Source of the DNA: Sporosarcina sp. Te-1
Lineage (GTDB): Bacteria > Bacillota > Bacilli > Bacillales_A > Planococcaceae
Length of the DNA stretch: 64,000 nucleotides
Reading direction: 5' to 3'
Assembly (NCBI RefSeq): GCF_017498505.1
Contig: NZ_CP071798.1
Coordinates: 1,612,001-1,676,000, forward strand
Shown: positions 51,592 through 63,224 of the stretch, in pieces
Layout: each line of letters starts with the position of its first letter
Numbering within the stretch: position 1 is the first letter of the stretch
Made by a program: the position numbers and the translations under genes
The notes under the pieces: generated by a model
Told to the model about the DNA's origin: nothing
What the model saw: only the letters and a program-made list of their open reading frames with translations
Database searches by the model: none

Positions 51592-52869
51592 TTAATGGTG
51601 TGCTAACTGTTCTTGATTAAATTCTACCTGTCCATAGTTACCAAAACCTGAAGGCTTAGGCTTGCTAATAAAAGCACTTCGAACCATTGCTTCGTATTCT
51701 TCATCTGTTAGGTTAACTGTCAATTCAGCCTCATGCTCAGCTACTAGAAGTGTGTACTCATCAGGATAATCCTTATATCTCTGTCTGATACGTTCTACTC
51801 TAGTTTCAATTAATCCTAACTCTTCCTTGCTCCAAGCTTCATAATCTCCATCAGGATTAATGAGTTCTAGAAATTTCAACATAGCTAAGCGATGAAATTC
51901 ATTGGCATATGAAACACCAGAGTTATAAGTATCTCGTTGTTTGCCTTGTTTCGTTCTATTTTTGATTAACTTGAAGAAACGGTTCTGATAGAGCATTGAT
52001 ATTTCTTCAGCAGACAAAGTATTAGGTAGAGTTTCACTTCCCTTACTTATATTTATAGACATATTGGAAAACCATTTTGTAACCCCTTCTGTCAACTCAA
52101 TTATTCGCTTGGCTTCTCGTCTTAATTCTATATACAAACTTGGTAGATTCGTAAGAAAAAAAGCTCTCTTGTAATCACTATACTTTACTCCATTTGCTTC
52201 AATAAACCACTTCTCTAGTTCACATAGCTTCTCAAATTTAGACTTTGAAATTTCTACTGATGTATGTTCTCCCTTGAAAGTAGCCATATAGACAGTAGTT
52301 ATATTAATATAACCTTCTTTCTTAAGAGCTTTGAGTAATGTATCAATATCACTACTGACTTGAACTTCAAAACTATCAACTAATTTCTTAGAAATAGTTT
52401 TGATTTTATCTTTCGGAACTGAAGTTCCATCAAAAACTTCATATAAGGATTTAGTTAGATTCTGTTTTGCAGCACCAATTGTTGGGACAAATACAATTTC
52501 ATTTGATAGTTTCGCTAAATATGTGTTATCTAGTTTTCCCTTAGCACTTAATGCTTCAAGTTGTTCTAAGATAAATGGCATTAAAATTTCTTTTTCTGCC
52601 CACCTCTTCTTTCTACCCTCAATTTTTGGTAGTGGTGTATCTCTCAACTTCAGCAAAAAAAATTTGCGTTTTTTCCCTTTCCCCTCAGAATAAGCTTCAT
52701 GGAAAAATCGTTTTAATTTTTTCTCAAAAGCAGTAAAAGTATTTCCTCTTAGATACCCCCTGTCTATCCAAGATTTCTTTTCAAATTCTCCTTCGTATCC
52801 CCCTAAATTTTTAAGCAGTTCAATAGCTTGCGCTTCTGTTATACCGTAATAACTTTCTTCAATCATCAT
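51592..52869 (-). CDS. Unknown protein, island core gene
   Basis: A 425-residue soluble protein with no recognised family. The N-terminal 70 residues resemble a helix-rich winged fold (YGITEAQAIELLKNLGGYEG, RGNTFTAFEKKLKRFF) and are followed by a very basic stretch (EGKGKKRKFFLLK). The middle is helical; the last 120 residues include long charged helices (LGLIETRVERIRQRYKDYPD). The basic N-terminal part suggests nucleic-acid binding, perhaps replication or regulation of the element. It is transcribed with the 125-residue gene upstream and the integrase beyond that, so it may belong to the mobility core rather than to cargo. ATG at 52869 follows a GAAGGG-type site. Confidence 0.6.
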   Translation of the reverse strand: MMIEESYYGITEAQAIELLKNLGGYEGEFEKKSWIDRGYLRGNTFTAFEKKLKRFFHEAYSEGKGKKRKFFLLKLRDTPLPKIEGRKKRWAEKEILMPFILEQLEALSAKGKLDNTYLAKLSNEIVFVPTIGAAKQNLTKSLYEVFDGTSVPKDKIKTISKKLVDSFEVQVSSDIDTLLKALKKEGYINITTVYMATFKGEHTSVEISKSKFEKLCELEKWFIEANGVKYSDYKRAFFLTNLPSLYIELRREAKRIIELTEGVTKWFSNMSINISKGSETLPNTLSAEEISMLYQNRFFKLIKNRTKQGKQRDTYNSGVSYANEFHRLAMLKFLELINPDGDYEAWSKEELGLIETRVERIRQRYKDYPDEYTLLVAEHEAELTVNLTDEEYEAMVRSAFISKPKPSGFGNYGQVEFNQEQLAHH

Positions 52870-53062
52870 TTAATATCTAATCCCTTCTTTTGTTTATTCC
52901 GTTAGGTGTCTTAACGATATAGTTGCTCTCGGCTTTCAGCCTTCCGCAACGATACCGTATAAGAACACCGAACGGTTTCAGCTGAGTTCAACGAAGTAAC
53001 GAACTTCGTTCGTTGCTTCTTATGAGCCTCATCCGAAATTGAAAATGTCTTCACTAAATCTC

Positions 53063-53125
53063 TTTGTCACATTCTAAAAGTACAATTATATAATTATTTA
53101 TATTGAGGTTTTAGAATGTGACAAA
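53063..53125. repeat. 17-bp perfect inverted repeat
   Basis: TTTGTCACATTCTAAAA (53063-53079) and its exact reverse complement (53109-53125) are separated by 29 AT-rich bases. It lies in the 300-base gap between the two unknown island genes (52870-53167). The rest of that gap has a second hairpin (GAAGTAACGAAC.../...GTTCGTTGCTTC, about 52994-53021). No T-run of terminator type is fully convincing; an operator, origin or recombination site is possible. Confidence 0.85.
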
Positions 53126-53167
53126 ACTATCTATTAACTAAATTAAAGTGCAAGCCGTAGCTCACAC

Positions 53168-53545
53168 TCAAATTAACTTTTCAGGGAGCAGTAGTTCAAA
53201 AATTTGTTGATAGTCAATTTGTTCATTCTTGAAGTTCTTAATTTCAGTTTTATAAGCCATATTTGTTACCAAATCTTGTATCAAATCATTGTAGTCGGCT
53301 CCTAAATAGAACTCCTTTAGTTTAACCAAATCCTTCAATACTTTTCCTTCTGCTTTATCCAAGTCATTGATTTGTTCGTCCATTGAAGCTACTGCATACT
53401 TTCTAAACTCATCTAACCATTGGTGCATTTCACTACTTGTATGGACTAAGTAACCTACTTGGTCAATCAAATGACGTACTCTTTTTTCTACTACTTCTTC
53501 TATTGCTAACTTAATAGTTTCTATTCCCACTTCCTTGTTCGACAT
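53168..53545 (-). CDS. Small helical protein, unknown
   Basis: A 125-residue, predicted all-helical protein: VGIETIKLAIEEVVEKRVRH, DQVGYLVHTSSEMHQWLDEF and DKAEGKVLKDLVKLKEFYLG. No known family. The start ATG at 53545 has a very strong AAAGGAGG site. It lies between two long perfect inverted repeats (53063-53125 and 53628-53692), one upstream near its promoter and one downstream. This arrangement suggests a tightly regulated small regulator or accessory factor of the integrated element. Its charge pattern and coiled-coil-like heptads near 55-80 would fit a dimer. Confidence 0.6.
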   Translation of the reverse strand: MSNKEVGIETIKLAIEEVVEKRVRHLIDQVGYLVHTSSEMHQWLDEFRKYAVASMDEQINDLDKAEGKVLKDLVKLKEFYLGADYNDLIQDLVTNMAYKTEIKNFKNEQIDYQQIFELLLPEKLI

Positions 53546-53627
53546 ATTTATCCTCCTTTAAATTCAATTCTATGCTACCTTGAGTTCATTATATATCAAA
53601 ATCACCATTAACACAACAACTATATAG

Positions 53628-53692
53628 TAATTAGTGCTTACAATACTAATAACTTAATAGGTATAAATGATTAGTATTGTAAGCACTAATTA
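53628..53692. repeat. 23-bp perfect inverted repeat
   Basis: TAATTAGTGCTTACAATACTAAT (53628-53650, 23 bases with the outer TAA) and its exact reverse complement (53670-53692) flank a 19-base spacer. It lies between the 3' end of the integrase gene and the promoter region of the 125-residue gene. The arms are AT-rich and lack a T-run, so a simple terminator is less likely than an operator or structural site. Confidence 0.9.
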
Positions 53693-53813
53693 GATATTCA
53701 TTTGCTATTAACACCGATTAACTAAAGGAAACGAGTGTTGAATTTTGCTAAAAAACTGCCTACATCCTAGACACAAGTAATCTTGAGCCTAAGACATAGA
53801 CAGCCATTAATAC

Positions 53814-54782
53814 TTATAGGTACTCTCTCAAATCCTTCGCTACTTCTTCAACATCTAAGTCCAAATACTGCGTGGTAACAGCTAAATCTGAATGTCCGAG
53901 TGCTTTTGAAATTATTGCAATGCTTGCTCCTGCTTCTAATAGCTTCTTAGCATACCCTCTTCGTATTGCATGTGCATTGATGTTTTCCAATCCAAATCGC
54001 TTCGAATATTTATTAAGCTGTTTGGAAATGGCATTATTGGACGTTCTTCCATTACTAATCGGTAAGCCATTCTGAGTAATGATGATATTTGTATTCTTCG
54101 TATTGTAATAGCTTCGAATCTTTTTATTTTGCTTAATCAATACTTTAAAAAGGTCGGCTAATTCTTGGTCGATTGGCAGTTTTAGAAACTTATGATTCTT
54201 CAAAATCGAGCCGTCTAGATTTAAGGTAAGGTTTTCATAGTCAACATGTCGCTCTTTCAACTCACCTAATGTTTGAATACGAATACCAGTCTTATACATA
54301 GTCAGTATCGCCACTGTGTCTCGAAAGCCGATGAATGTGTTTTGGTCAATAAGTTCAATTAGTTTTTCAATATCATTTGCTTTAGCACCTTTTTTAATTT
54401 CCTTATCTATTTTGACTTGAATTGTACTCCAGAACTTTTGTTTCATCCAACCGTTGTTATGAAACTTACTCAACACAGCCTTAATGGATTTTAGACGTAT
54501 TAGTTTCGTCTGTTGAGCGACCTCTAACGAACCTAAGTAGTCGTAAATGCTATCGGCTGTAATATCTTCAACGTATTCCAATTTATTGTACCGAACGAAC
54601 TGATTAAAAATATAGTCGTAGCTTTCAATCGTTCTGCTTCGATTCCCTGCGATTCGCATTTGCTGATAAATTGTTTCTAATGCTTGCGGAATAGTTATGC
54701 CATTTCTTTTAACTGCTTTTTTCTTTGTAGATATGCTAACCTCTTCTGATTGAATGGAGAAGATTCCATGTTTTCTACCCAT
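53814..54782 (-). CDS. Tyrosine integrase of island A (ssrA-specific)
   Basis: A 322-residue tyrosine recombinase. The N-terminal SAM-like core-binding domain (about 30-125; TIPQALETIYQQMRIAGNRS, SRTIESYDYIFNQFVRYNKL) precedes the catalytic domain. Catalytic residues are Arg168 (YKTGIRIQTL), His271 and Arg274 (NAHAIRRGY), His297 (ALGHSDL) and Tyr306 (TTQYLDL). The gene begins about 155 bases from the 3' end of the intact tmRNA, the typical place for an integrase that uses ssrA as attachment site. The other end of its element is most simply the 97-bp ssrA repeat at 41193. The ATG at 54782 follows TAGGAGG. Confidence 0.92.
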   Translation of the reverse strand: MGRKHGIFSIQSEEVSISTKKKAVKRNGITIPQALETIYQQMRIAGNRSRTIESYDYIFNQFVRYNKLEYVEDITADSIYDYLGSLEVAQQTKLIRLKSIKAVLSKFHNNGWMKQKFWSTIQVKIDKEIKKGAKANDIEKLIELIDQNTFIGFRDTVAILTMYKTGIRIQTLGELKERHVDYENLTLNLDGSILKNHKFLKLPIDQELADLFKVLIKQNKKIRSYYNTKNTNIIITQNGLPISNGRTSNNAISKQLNKYSKRFGLENINAHAIRRGYAKKLLEAGASIAIISKALGHSDLAVTTQYLDLDVEEVAKDLREYL

Positions 54783-54837
54783 ACAAAAAAACCTCCTAAT
54801 TATAATAAATTAGAAGGTCAATTGTCGAAAATCCGTT

Positions 54838-54892
54838 GGGGTGTTTATTAGGGAGTTTCCTCCCCAGTTCAACACCCGTTCAAACTCCCTAA
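54838..54892. repeat. Nested inverted repeats between ssrA and the integrase
   Basis: TTAGGGAGTTT (54848-54858) pairs with AAACTCCCTAA (54882-54892), and GGGTGTT (54839-54845) with AACACCC (54871-54877). Their position next to the attachment site suggests integrase arm sites or a terminator for ssrA; no T-run was clear. Confidence 0.55.
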
Positions 54893-54937
54893 CTGTATAA
54901 ACTGTTGATACGACTAGATTTATCAGCCATATTTCTA

Positions 54938-55295
54938 TGGAGACGGTGGGAGTCGAACCCACGTCCAAAGGCTCCAATACTTAAGCGTCTACGCGTGTAG
55001 ATTGACTACTTACGGTTCGCGCTGCATTATGCCGTCAATCAAGGCGTCTTGAGCGCTATCCTGGAAGTCTCTTGCAACGGCCTCAGGAGGCGACCGTTAC
55101 CGTATCCCACTAATAGGTGAGCCTAACAATGCCACATGGGCGATGGAACTGCTAGGCAGATTCATCAGCTTACGCTGCGAATGCTAAGTTGTTGTTTGTT
55201 TTGCCAGTTATTATTAACTGCCGTTTCTGACGGAGTCGAGCCCTCCGACGCGCAGCTCAAGCTCAGACCACCCCTGTCGAATCCGTAACGTCCCC
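54938..55295 (-). ncRNA. ssrA: Transfer-messenger RNA (tmRNA), intact copy
   Basis: About 358 nt on the minus strand. The 5' end GGGGACG pairs with the 3' CGTCTCC to form the alanine acceptor stem with its G3-U70 wobble. A T-arm GTGGG-TTCGACT-CCCAC follows, and the discriminator A is the last encoded base (CCA must be added). The tag frame GKTNNNLAFAA ends at TAA, giving the tag AGKTNNNLAFAA. tmRNA with SmpB rescues stalled ribosomes. It lies 159 bases downstream of smpB, and its 3' end is the attachment site for the islands to its left. A TTTATAC -10-like box is just upstream. Confidence 0.97.
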
Positions 55296-55454
55296 GGTAT
55301 AAAAGGTTGAATTAGGTAGGCGCGTGGCCTGACTATCAACACAATCAACTGGAGAGTCAGGAAATGCTATGCCCGAAGCATAGCAGGTTTCTGAACTATC
55401 ACTGTCCCTATCATACAACGTTTCTGCTGCAATTTCAATGGAAAACACTTCCGC

Positions 55455-55922
55455 TTAGTATTGCTGCTTCGCTTTGAAGGCGCGTTCCATTTCGCGTTTC
55501 GCTTCTTTTTTCTTCAGGTCGTCCCGTTTGTCGTAGAGCTTTTTCCCTTTTCCGACGCCGATTAGGACTTTGGCGAAGCCGTCCTTCAAGTACATTTTGA
55601 GCGGGACGATGGCGACGCCCTGTTCTTTGATCTGGCCGACAAGCGTGCTGATCTGTTTGCGATGCAGCAGCAGCTTGCGGGAACGGATTGGATCGTGGTT
55701 GTACCGGTTCCCTTGCTCGTACGGGCTAATATGCATATTGGAGATCCATGCTTCGTTGTTGCGAATGAGGACAAACGCGTCGCGAAGCTGGACCTTTCCG
55801 TTGCGGACCGATTTGATTTCCGTCCCTTGGAGGACGATGCCCGCTTCGATTGTTTCTTCGATTGCGAAGTCATGGTTTGCTTTTTTATTGACCGCAATGA
55901 CTTTTCCTTGGCCTTTTCCCAT
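55455..55922 (-). CDS. smpB: SmpB, tmRNA-binding protein
   Basis: A 155-residue protein: [60 protein letters not shown] and [12 protein letters not shown] are the strictly conserved SmpB blocks, followed by the basic C-terminal tail ([18 protein letters not shown]) that enters the empty mRNA channel. SmpB binds tmRNA and delivers it to stalled ribosomes. The start ATG at 55922 is chosen for the GAGGGG site 8 bases upstream; the frame extends three codons more. It lies 45 bases after rnr and before ssrA, the normal Bacillales order. Confidence 0.97.
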   Translation of the reverse strand: MGKGQGKVIAVNKKANHDFAIEETIEAGIVLQGTEIKSVRNGKVQLRDAFVLIRNNEAWISNMHISPYEQGNRYNHDPIRSRKLLLHRKQISTLVGQIKEQGVAIVPLKMYLKDGFAKVLIGVGKGKKLYDKRDDLKKKEAKREMERAFKAKQQY

Positions 55923-55967
55923 TGTCAACACCCCTCTAAAGCAGCCGGAGGGGATTGCCGCTCCGGC

Positions 55968-58310
55968 CTATTTTCTCTTTCTTGGACGTTTCTTTGTTTT
56001 CTTGGCGACGCCTTCATAGAATTTCTTCTTCTGGCTCGGTCCGCCCTGTTTCTTGCCTGGTGACGACTTGTCGCTTCGCTTTCCTTCCCCGCGTTTGCCG
56101 CCTTCCGATCCTCCTTGCTTTTTCGCATGAATCACTTTCGGCGTTTCTTTGCGCGTCCGGTGGAATGATTGCTTCATGCCGGCGATTTCAAAGTCGATCG
56201 CGGACTCTTCCGGTTTGACGGATACGACGCGGATCGTCACTTCGTCCCCGATACGGAACTGCTTGCCGGTATGGCCGCCGATCATCATCATTTGGCGGTC
56301 ATCGAATCGGTAGTAGTCGTCTGTCATGTAACTCACATGGACGAGACCTTCCACCGTGTTTTCCAGTTCGACGAACATGCCGAAATTCGTAATGGACGAG
56401 ATGACGCCGTCGAATTCCTCACCGATCTTATCGAGCATGTACTGTGCTTTCTTCAGTGCGTCTGTATCGCGTTCTGCATCGACTGCACGACGTTCCCTGT
56501 CGGACGTATGCTGGGCGATTTCCGGCAGCGCAGCGTTCCAGTGGGCAATCGTTTCAGACGACAGGTCCTTCTCGATCAAGTACGTGCGGATCAGCCGGTG
56601 GACGATTAAATCCGGATAACGGCGGATCGGTGATGTAAAGTGCGTATAGAAATCGGTCGACAAGCCGAAGTGGCCGAGACTTTCCTCGAAGTATTTCGCC
56701 TGTTGCATCGAACGGAGCAACATCGTGGAAATGACCGTCTCTTCCGGCAGGCCTTCGATCGATTCGATAATTTCCTGCAAGGCACGCGGGTGGACGTGGT
56801 TTCCTGTCCCCTTCACGACAATACCGAAATTGGTCAGGAACTCGAAGAACCGCGCCAGTTTTTCCTCTTTCGGATTTTCGTGGATCCGGTAAATGAATGG
56901 CACATTCAGCCAGTGGAAATGCTCCGCCACTGTTTCGTTTGCAGCGAGCATGAATTCCTCGATCAGCTGCTCGGAAACCGTCCGTTCGCGCAACACGATC
57001 TCCGTCGGCCAGCCTTCATCATTGACAAGGACTTTCGATTCCTTGAAATCAAAGTCAATCGCTCCACGGCTCATCCGCTTCTGGCGCAAAATCGCAGCGA
57101 GGTCGCCCATGTCATTCAGCATCGGCACGATATGCTCATACTTTTTAAGCAGCTCTTCGTCCTTCTCCGCAATGATCTTATATACATCCGTATACGTCAT
57201 CCGCTCTTTCGAATGGATCACACTCTCGAATATTTCGTGGTCGGTGATTTTCCCGCTTCCGTCAATCGTCATCCGGCACGACAGCGTAAGCCGGTCGACA
57301 CCCGGATTCAACGAACAGATGCCGTTCGACAGCTTATGCGGCAGCATCGGAATAACCCGGTCGGTCAAGTAGACGCTCGTTCCGCGCTCATACGCTTCAT
57401 CGTCCAGTGCCGTGTTCTCTCGCACATAATGGCTGACGTCTGCGATATGGACGGACAGCACATACGTGCCATCGTTGTTTTTCACAACAGAAACGGCATC
57501 GTCCAAGTCCTTGGCATCCGCGCCGTCAATCGTAATGATCTGTTCGTCGCGCAAGTCGCGGCGTTTGAATAAGTCTTTCTCCTGAACAGTTTCCGGAGTC
57601 GATTTAATCTCATCCATGACCTCTTGCGGAAATTCGATTTCAATGCCGTGTTTATAAATAATCGATAAAATGTCGACACCCGGATCGTTTTTATGCCCGA
57701 GTATTTGCACGACCATCCCTGTAGCCGATTTCAGTTCACTCGGCCATTCGGTAATTTCAACGACCACTTTATGGCCTTCCACCGCATTCAGGCTATGGCC
57801 TTTAGCGATAAAAATGTCCATCGGCAGCCGCTTGTCGTCTGGTATGACGAAGCCGAAGCCGCGGTTGTCCTGATACGTTCCAACGACTTTTGTCGTCTTC
57901 CGTTCCGCGATGCGGATAATCGTTCCTTCCCGGCGGTCACCCATTGAGCTGTTTGCAATGCGGACGAGCACGATATCGCCATTCATGGCGCCGTTCACTT
58001 CTGTCGGCGGAATGAAAATATCATCCATCCCTTCCGTCTCCGGCGTCACAAAGCCGAAGCCTTTCGCGTGACCGATAAACTTGCCGCGTACGAGATTCAT
58101 CCGTTCTGGCACGCCGTATCGGTTTGTCCGGGATCGGACGATGTCGCCCTTCTGCTCGAGATGGACAAGCATCTTGACCAGTTCCTTGAATTCAGCCGCC
58201 CCTTCAATCCCCAGCGATTCCTGGATCTCCTGGACCGTGAGCGGTTTATACGATTCCTCTTTCATGAATTCCAAGAGACGTTCTCTTAATTGCTCATCAA
58301 AAATATCCAA
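55968..58310 (-). CDS. rnr: Ribonuclease R
   Basis: A 780-residue 3'-5' exoribonuclease. An N-terminal winged helix ([20 protein letters not shown]) and two cold-shock domains (about 65-215) are followed by the RNB catalytic domain with the aspartate cluster [16 protein letters not shown], then an S1 domain (about 625-705; [20 protein letters not shown]) and a lysine-rich tail (about 715-780). It degrades structured RNA and works with tmRNA-SmpB in removing defective mRNA. The start is TTG at 58310 after GGAGGGG. Its position directly upstream of smpB supports shared transcription. Confidence 0.97.
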   Translation of the reverse strand: MDIFDEQLRERLLEFMKEESYKPLTVQEIQESLGIEGAAEFKELVKMLVHLEQKGDIVRSRTNRYGVPERMNLVRGKFIGHAKGFGFVTPETEGMDDIFIPPTEVNGAMNGDIVLVRIANSSMGDRREGTIIRIAERKTTKVVGTYQDNRGFGFVIPDDKRLPMDIFIAKGHSLNAVEGHKVVVEITEWPSELKSATGMVVQILGHKNDPGVDILSIIYKHGIEIEFPQEVMDEIKSTPETVQEKDLFKRRDLRDEQIITIDGADAKDLDDAVSVVKNNDGTYVLSVHIADVSHYVRENTALDDEAYERGTSVYLTDRVIPMLPHKLSNGICSLNPGVDRLTLSCRMTIDGSGKITDHEIFESVIHSKERMTYTDVYKIIAEKDEELLKKYEHIVPMLNDMGDLAAILRQKRMSRGAIDFDFKESKVLVNDEGWPTEIVLRERTVSEQLIEEFMLAANETVAEHFHWLNVPFIYRIHENPKEEKLARFFEFLTNFGIVVKGTGNHVHPRALQEIIESIEGLPEETVISTMLLRSMQQAKYFEESLGHFGLSTDFYTHFTSPIRRYPDLIVHRLIRTYLIEKDLSSETIAHWNAALPEIAQHTSDRERRAVDAERDTDALKKAQYMLDKIGEEFDGVISSITNFGMFVELENTVEGLVHVSYMTDDYYRFDDRQMMMIGGHTGKQFRIGDEVTIRVVSVKPEESAIDFEIAGMKQSFHRTRKETPKVIHAKKQGGSEGGKRGEGKRSDKSSPGKKQGGPSQKKKFYEGVAKKTKKRPRKRK

Positions 58311-58359
58311 TGATAAAGTCCCCTCCTTCTACCTTAAACATGTTCATCTATATACAGTT

Positions 58360-59115
58360 TCACACGTACCAATCCAATGATTCAAGAAATTGAAATACAT
58401 CCTCGTGAAGCTGTTCCTTTTCCGGCCCTAACGTGATGACGTGTCCGGAGTTTTCATACCATTTGATTTGCTTATCAATCGACTCGGTGTTGTCATAGAT
58501 GACGTTGGCCGAATCGGGATCTATCACTTCATCCTGTCTTGCCTGGACAACGAATAACGGCGCATAGATGTGATCGAGCTTCTCTCTTATATCATAGACG
58601 AGGGCACGCAAGTCCTTCAAAGAAGGCATCGACTTTCCGCGGAGTGACTCCACTTCCTCTTCGATGACGGACTCCTCTTTTCCTTCGTACTTCTTGTAAT
58701 CCTTTGCGTATTTCAAGACGCCTTCATACATCGTATCCGTCGTTTTCATCGACATTGGCGCACACATCGTCACAATACCCTTTACTGGGTAATTCATTCC
58801 TACATTTAAGGAAAACACGCCGCCCAGCGATAAGCCGGCGACTGCGATTTCGTCATAGCCTGCCTCGCGCAGTTGATTGTATCCTGCTTGAACATCGGCC
58901 CACCACTCTTCAGGTCCCGTCTGGATCAATTCCTCCGGAGGCACGCCATGTCCGCGGTAATGAGGCGCAAGAGACGTATAGCCTTTCTTCTCCAAAAAAC
59001 GGCCGAGCATCCGGACATCCGCTGATGTGCCGGTAAATCCATGCAGTAAGAGGACAGCACGCTTCCCCTTTTCAAAGAAAAACGGTTTCGGTTGAGCAAT
59101 TCTCAAATCAATCAT
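58360..59115 (-). CDS. est: Carboxylesterase (Est30/YvaK-like)
   Basis: A 251-residue alpha/beta hydrolase: oxyanion-hole strand [16 protein letters not shown] (20-35), nucleophile Ser96 in [10 protein letters not shown], acidic residue in [18 protein letters not shown] and catalytic His in [12 protein letters not shown]. This is the small thermostable carboxylesterase family found between secG and rnr in Bacillus and Geobacillus; it cleaves short-chain esters in the cytoplasm. There is no signal peptide. The ATG at 59115 is 50 bases before rnr's leader, so the two may share a transcript. Confidence 0.92.
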   Translation of the reverse strand: MIDLRIAQPKPFFFEKGKRAVLLLHGFTGTSADVRMLGRFLEKKGYTSLAPHYRGHGVPPEELIQTGPEEWWADVQAGYNQLREAGYDEIAVAGLSLGGVFSLNVGMNYPVKGIVTMCAPMSMKTTDTMYEGVLKYAKDYKKYEGKEESVIEEEVESLRGKSMPSLKDLRALVYDIREKLDHIYAPLFVVQARQDEVIDPDSANVIYDNTESIDKQIKWYENSGHVITLGPEKEQLHEDVFQFLESLDWYV

Positions 59116-59205
59116 CCTTCCAAAACGTCTAGATGTAAATCATCACCTATATGTATCATGTGTCACTTCTCTTATCCTATTCTTCCCAATGAAAGAGAAA
59201 AGAAA

Positions 59206-59233
59206 ACGCCTGACCCTACTTGGAAGGTCAGGC
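59206..59233 (-). terminator. Terminator after secG
   Basis: ACGCCTGACC pairs with GGTCAGGCG, followed on the minus strand by a T-rich tract (GTTTTCTTTTC). It separates the glycolytic/secG genes from est-rnr-smpB. Confidence 0.75.
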
Positions 59234-59261
59234 GCTGAGCAAGTCTGCTTACAATATGTTG

Positions 59262-59489
59262 TTAAAATTTTACGATCGCAATTGCTAAAATAAAAAACAA
59301 TATGGACAGTACAATCGTCACCCGTTGGAGGACGAGGTCCAATCCACGCGCCTTTTGTTTTCCAAAAAGTTGTTCAGCACCACCGGAGATGGCTCCTGAC
59401 AGGCCTGCACTTTTTCCGGATTGTAATAAGACAACTACGATTAATGCGATTGAGACAATTAAAAGCAACGTCAATAACAAAGCATGCAC
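59262..59489 (-). CDS. secG: SecG, preprotein translocase subunit
   Basis: A 75-residue protein with two membrane helices (about 4-22 and 53-72) joined by the conserved loop [20 protein letters not shown] and a [12 protein letters not shown] stretch, as in all SecG/Sec61-beta-like subunits. It assists SecYEG in protein export. The start GTG at 59489 is used because GGAGG lies 10 bases upstream; the frame runs ten codons further. It sits between eno and est, the standard order in Bacillales. Confidence 0.95.
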   Translation of the reverse strand: MHALLLTLLLIVSIALIVVVLLQSGKSAGLSGAISGGAEQLFGKQKARGLDLVLQRVTIVLSILFFILAIAIVKF

Positions 59490-59619
59490 TTTGTTCCCAC
59501 CTCCTGCATAGTACATCACGACATTTCTATTCTATCAAACATTGCCAAACGTGACAACAACATTTGTCAATTCCGTCTGATTATGCAGAAATGTCGCGAA
59601 GAGGTTCCTGCAGGTTCTA

Positions 59620-62451
<2,832 letters not shown>

Positions 62452-62459
<8 letters not shown>

Positions 62460-63210
62460 GGACGCCCGCCTCCACCAATTTCAAGAAGGATGCCGGATCC
62501 AGGCTCGCTCCGCCCACAAGTGCGCCGTCGATATGCTCCTTCGACAGAAGCTCGACGATATTTTCAGGTTTCACACTGCCGCCATATTGGATACGGATGC
62601 TGTCTGCGATCTCCTGATCGTATAATGCTGCGATGGCGGCACGAATTTCTTTACATACTTCATTCGCGTCATCGGCAGTCGCTGTTTTCCCTGTGCCGAT
62701 TGCCCAGATGGGTTCGTAGGCGATGACGGCGTTGGCTGCGTCTTTTCCTTCGATATCAAGGAAAGCCTTTTTCACTTGATCTGATACGCGGCTGACCGTT
62801 TGGCCTGCTTCCCGCTCTTCCAATGTTTCGCCGACACAGACGATCGGTGTTAATTGATGGGCAAAAGCAGCTTTCACTTTCAGGTTCACCGATTCGTCGG
62901 TTTCATTGTAATATTGCCGGCGTTCCGAGTGACCTAATATGACATGTGCGACGCCAAGGTCAGCAAGCATAGCCGGGCTCACTTCGCCCGTGAACGCGCC
63001 TTCTTCCTTGTCGTGCATCGTTTGGGCACCGATGGAGAGAGGGGTGCCCTTCGCCATTTGGACGAGCTCTGCCAAATAGAGAGCCGGCGAGCAGATGACC
63101 GCATCGACTTCCGAAGCTGGCAGCTTGCCTTTCACTTCGTCGACAAAGGTTTTCGCTTCCCCCATCGTCTTATACATTTTCCAGTTTCCTGCTATGATTG
63201 GTTTCCGCAC
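62452..63210 (-). CDS. tpiA: Triosephosphate isomerase
   Basis: A 252-residue TIM-barrel enzyme: [14 protein letters not shown] (catalytic Asn and Lys), [15 protein letters not shown] (catalytic His), [17 protein letters not shown] (catalytic Glu and flexible loop 6) and [12 protein letters not shown] (phosphate site) are all present. It interconverts dihydroxyacetone phosphate and glyceraldehyde-3-phosphate. GTG at 63210 is the start, after AGGAGAG; the frame extends six codons upstream into the ribosome-binding site. It lies 14 bases after pgk and overlaps gpmI. Confidence 0.97.
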
Positions 63211-63224
63211 TATGTTCTCTCCTC

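Noticed and set aside
41193..54937. Island A as a prophage
   Set aside because: There are integrases but no capsid, portal, terminase, tail, holin or lysin genes. The content is defence-like, so a satellite-like or defence island is a better description.
55263..55448. 61-codon minus-strand frame between ssrA and smpB
   Set aside because: It overlaps the 5' end of the tmRNA and its promoter region and has no family or clear ribosome-binding site.
55662..57572. Several long open frames antisense to smpB and rnr
   Set aside because: They are shadows of conserved genes in GC-richer DNA; they lack ribosome-binding sites and family matches.
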